DNA from: JADFRG01 sp964590515
GTDB lineage: Bacteria; Chloroflexota; Anaerolineae; Anaerolineales; E44-bin32
DNA length: 64,000 nt
Direction of reading: 5' to 3'
Assembly: GCA_964590515.1 (NCBI GenBank)
Contig: CAZPZD010000002.1
Location: 1 to 64,000 of the forward strand
Position numbers and translations under genes: made by a program. Position 1 is the first letter of the stretch; each line of letters opens with the position of its first letter. The notes under the pieces were generated by a model. That model saw only the letters and a program-made list of their open reading frames with translations, was not told the origin of the DNA and did no database searches. This document shows positions 62,881 through 64,000 of the stretch, piece after piece.

Positions 62881-63376
62881 GGGCGGTACGGCCTCGGATT
62901 TCCTCGACGACGGCCAGTGCAGTTTCTATCGTCTGGCTCTCGTAATAATGAATCCCTCCAGGCTCTTGAAGCTGGAAGACCGGCACCCGGTCGCAGGCGG
63001 CCAGGCACTTGACCTCCTCAATCATGAATTGCCCGTCTCGGGTCGGGTCACTTTCCGCGACATCCAAGCTACGGCGCAGCTCCCGGGCAAAGTGTTCCGC
63101 ACCACGCAGCGCACACGGCAGGTCAGTGCAGACTTGCAGCCGATAGGTGGCACCCGGCCGATCGTGGTAGAGGGTATAGAAGCCGATCAGCGAACCGACC
63201 TCGGTGGGCTCGAGGTCCAACAAGGCTCCCACCTCGGTGATCGCTTGCCGGTCCAGGTGTCCATACTCGCGCTGGGCAAGGTAAAGCAACGCCATGACCG
63301 CCGAACGCTTGTGCTCCGGCGGGTATTTGGCCAGGATGGCCTGGATCTCGGTTCTATGCTTCTCGGCGAGCGTCAT
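62873..63376 (-). CDS. nuoE: NADH-quinone oxidoreductase subunit E
   Basis: A 167-aa thioredoxin-fold 2Fe-2S subunit (cluster N1a). The cluster ligands are in QVCTDLPCALRG (Cx4C) and VKCLAACDRVP (Cx3C). An N-terminal helical bundle includes ILAKYPPEHKRSAVMALLYL. ATG 63376 lies six bases after the nuoD stop. Confidence 0.96.
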   Translation of the reverse strand: MTLAEKHRTEIQAILAKYPPEHKRSAVMALLYLAQREYGHLDRQAITEVGALLDLEPTEVGSLIGFYTLYHDRPGATYRLQVCTDLPCALRGAEHFARELRRSLDVAESDPTRDGQFMIEEVKCLAACDRVPVFQLQEPGGIHYYESQTIETALAVVEEIRGRTAHG

Positions 63377-63382
63377 CTGGGT

Positions 63383-64000
63383 TTAGCGATCCGCGTCGCC
63401 CAGCACCGGATCCAGGCTGCTGATGATCGCGACCAGATCGGCTACCAGATGCCCACGGGATAGGATCGGGATGGCCTGCAGATTGGCGAAGCTCGGGGTC
63501 CGAAAGTGAACTCGGAGTGGCTTCGGCCCGCCGTCGCCTTCCAAGTGGCAGCCCAAGAGGCCGCGCGGCGACTCGACCGGCAGGTAGACCGATCCCGCCG
63601 GGGCAGGAAACCCTTCGGTCCACAACTTGAAGTGGTGAATCACGGCTTCCATGCTGTGGCCCAGTTCCGAGCGCGGCGGTGGAACGAATTTTCGGTTGTT
63701 GCTGCGCACCGGCCCCTTCGGCAGACGATCGAGCGCCTGTTTTACGATTCGCAGCGACTGGCGCATCTCTTCCATCCGGACGATGTACCGGTCATAGGTA
63801 TCCCCGTTGCTGGCGAGCGGGACCTCGAATTCGTATTCCTCGTATCCGCTGTAGGGTTGAGCCTTGCGCAGATCAAAAGCCAGCCCGGTGGCGCGCAAGG
63901 GCGGGCCGGTCAGCCCGATTTGCAGAGCCTGCTCGGAAGAAATGGCGCCGATCCCTTTGGTGCGGTCGAGGTACAGCGGATTCTCAGTAAGCAGGCTCTC
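63383..64000 (-). CDS. nuoD: NADH-quinone oxidoreductase subunit D (5' partial)
   Basis: The last 206 codons of the 49-kDa quinone-site subunit; the frame is open to the window edge. It reads from TENPLYLDRTKGIGAISSEQ through GLTGPPLRATGLAFDLR and YSGYEEYEFEVP to the C-terminal LVADLVAIISSLDPVLGDADR. These are standard NuoD features of the hydrogenase-like fold. The rest of the operon (nuoA-C) should lie beyond the window. Confidence 0.96.
   Translation of the reverse strand, partial: ESLLTENPLYLDRTKGIGAISSEQALQIGLTGPPLRATGLAFDLRKAQPYSGYEEYEFEVPLASNGDTYDRYIVRMEEMRQSLRIVKQALDRLPKGPVRSNNRKFVPPPRSELGHSMEAVIHHFKLWTEGFPAPAGSVYLPVESPRGLLGCHLEGDGGPKPLRVHFRTPSFANLQAIPILSRGHLVADLVAIISSLDPVLGDADR

Overview
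The window is GC-rich bacterial chromosome. It is densely coded, with no gene-free stretch over 300 bases, and I see no phage, insertion sequence, CRISPR array or rRNA. The gene content suggests a Chloroflexota-type organism. It combines a bacterial Elp3, Thr/Pro-rich linkers in secreted TPR and LysM proteins, a short EF-Ts, a CIRCE-controlled groESL, a PHP-type DnaE and a 14-subunit-type complex I cluster, and has no outer-membrane biogenesis genes. This assignment is inferred from gene content, not from a phylogeny.

Region 1 (1-11.3 kb) opens with a MacB/LolD-like ABC ATPase and its FtsX-type permease. The permease is interrupted by a 100-N scaffold gap that looks artefactual, because the same 34 bases flank both sides. 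An iclR-hcrC-hcrA-hcrB operon follows. It encodes a molybdenum hydroxylase whose FAD subunit carries the four extra cysteines of 4-hydroxybenzoyl-CoA reductase. A thiolase gene and a divergent B12-dependent acyl-CoA mutase large subunit complete this acyl-CoA metabolic block.

Region 2 (11.3-24.8 kb) holds a membrane protein, a 6-phosphofructokinase with PPi-type residues, DnaE, a three-gene ECF sigma / membrane partner / beta-helix membrane protein operon, an ABC exporter and an orphan 137-aa protein. Next come elp3 and a divergent Trm9-like methyltransferase only 18 bp apart, then three tRNA genes (Ser-UGA, Ser-GCU and an unusual Arg-GCG).

Region 3 (24.8-39.7 kb, all minus strand) is a housekeeping run. 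It starts with UDP-sugar dehydrogenase, two M16 peptidases (one active, one lacking the zinc motif) and acpS. It continues with rpsB-tsf-pyrH, then frr-uppS-cdsA-glpX, then rho followed by two tandem LysM/M23 proteins and a geranylgeranyl-reductase-type flavoprotein.

Region 4 (39.7-51.2 kb) contains a nitroreductase, an MFS transporter that probably starts at CTG, a lone hutI, a 58-aa membrane protein, groEL-groES with promoter and CIRCE, three membrane-anchored TPR-type proteins, a CopD-like protein, RNase Z and a FmdB zinc ribbon.

Region 5 (51.2-64 kb, minus strand) is nuoD(partial)-E-F-G-H-I-J-K-L-M-N followed by acylphosphatase and a strong terminator. It encodes NADH:quinone oxidoreductase in canonical gene order, mostly with 4-bp overlaps.

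The most interesting points are the elp3/Trm9-like pair, which may be a two-gene bacterial wobble-uridine pathway, and the 4-hydroxybenzoyl-CoA reductase-type operon with a palindromic operator candidate. Also notable are the tRNA-Arg with a GCG anticodon and the sigma/beta-helix operon.
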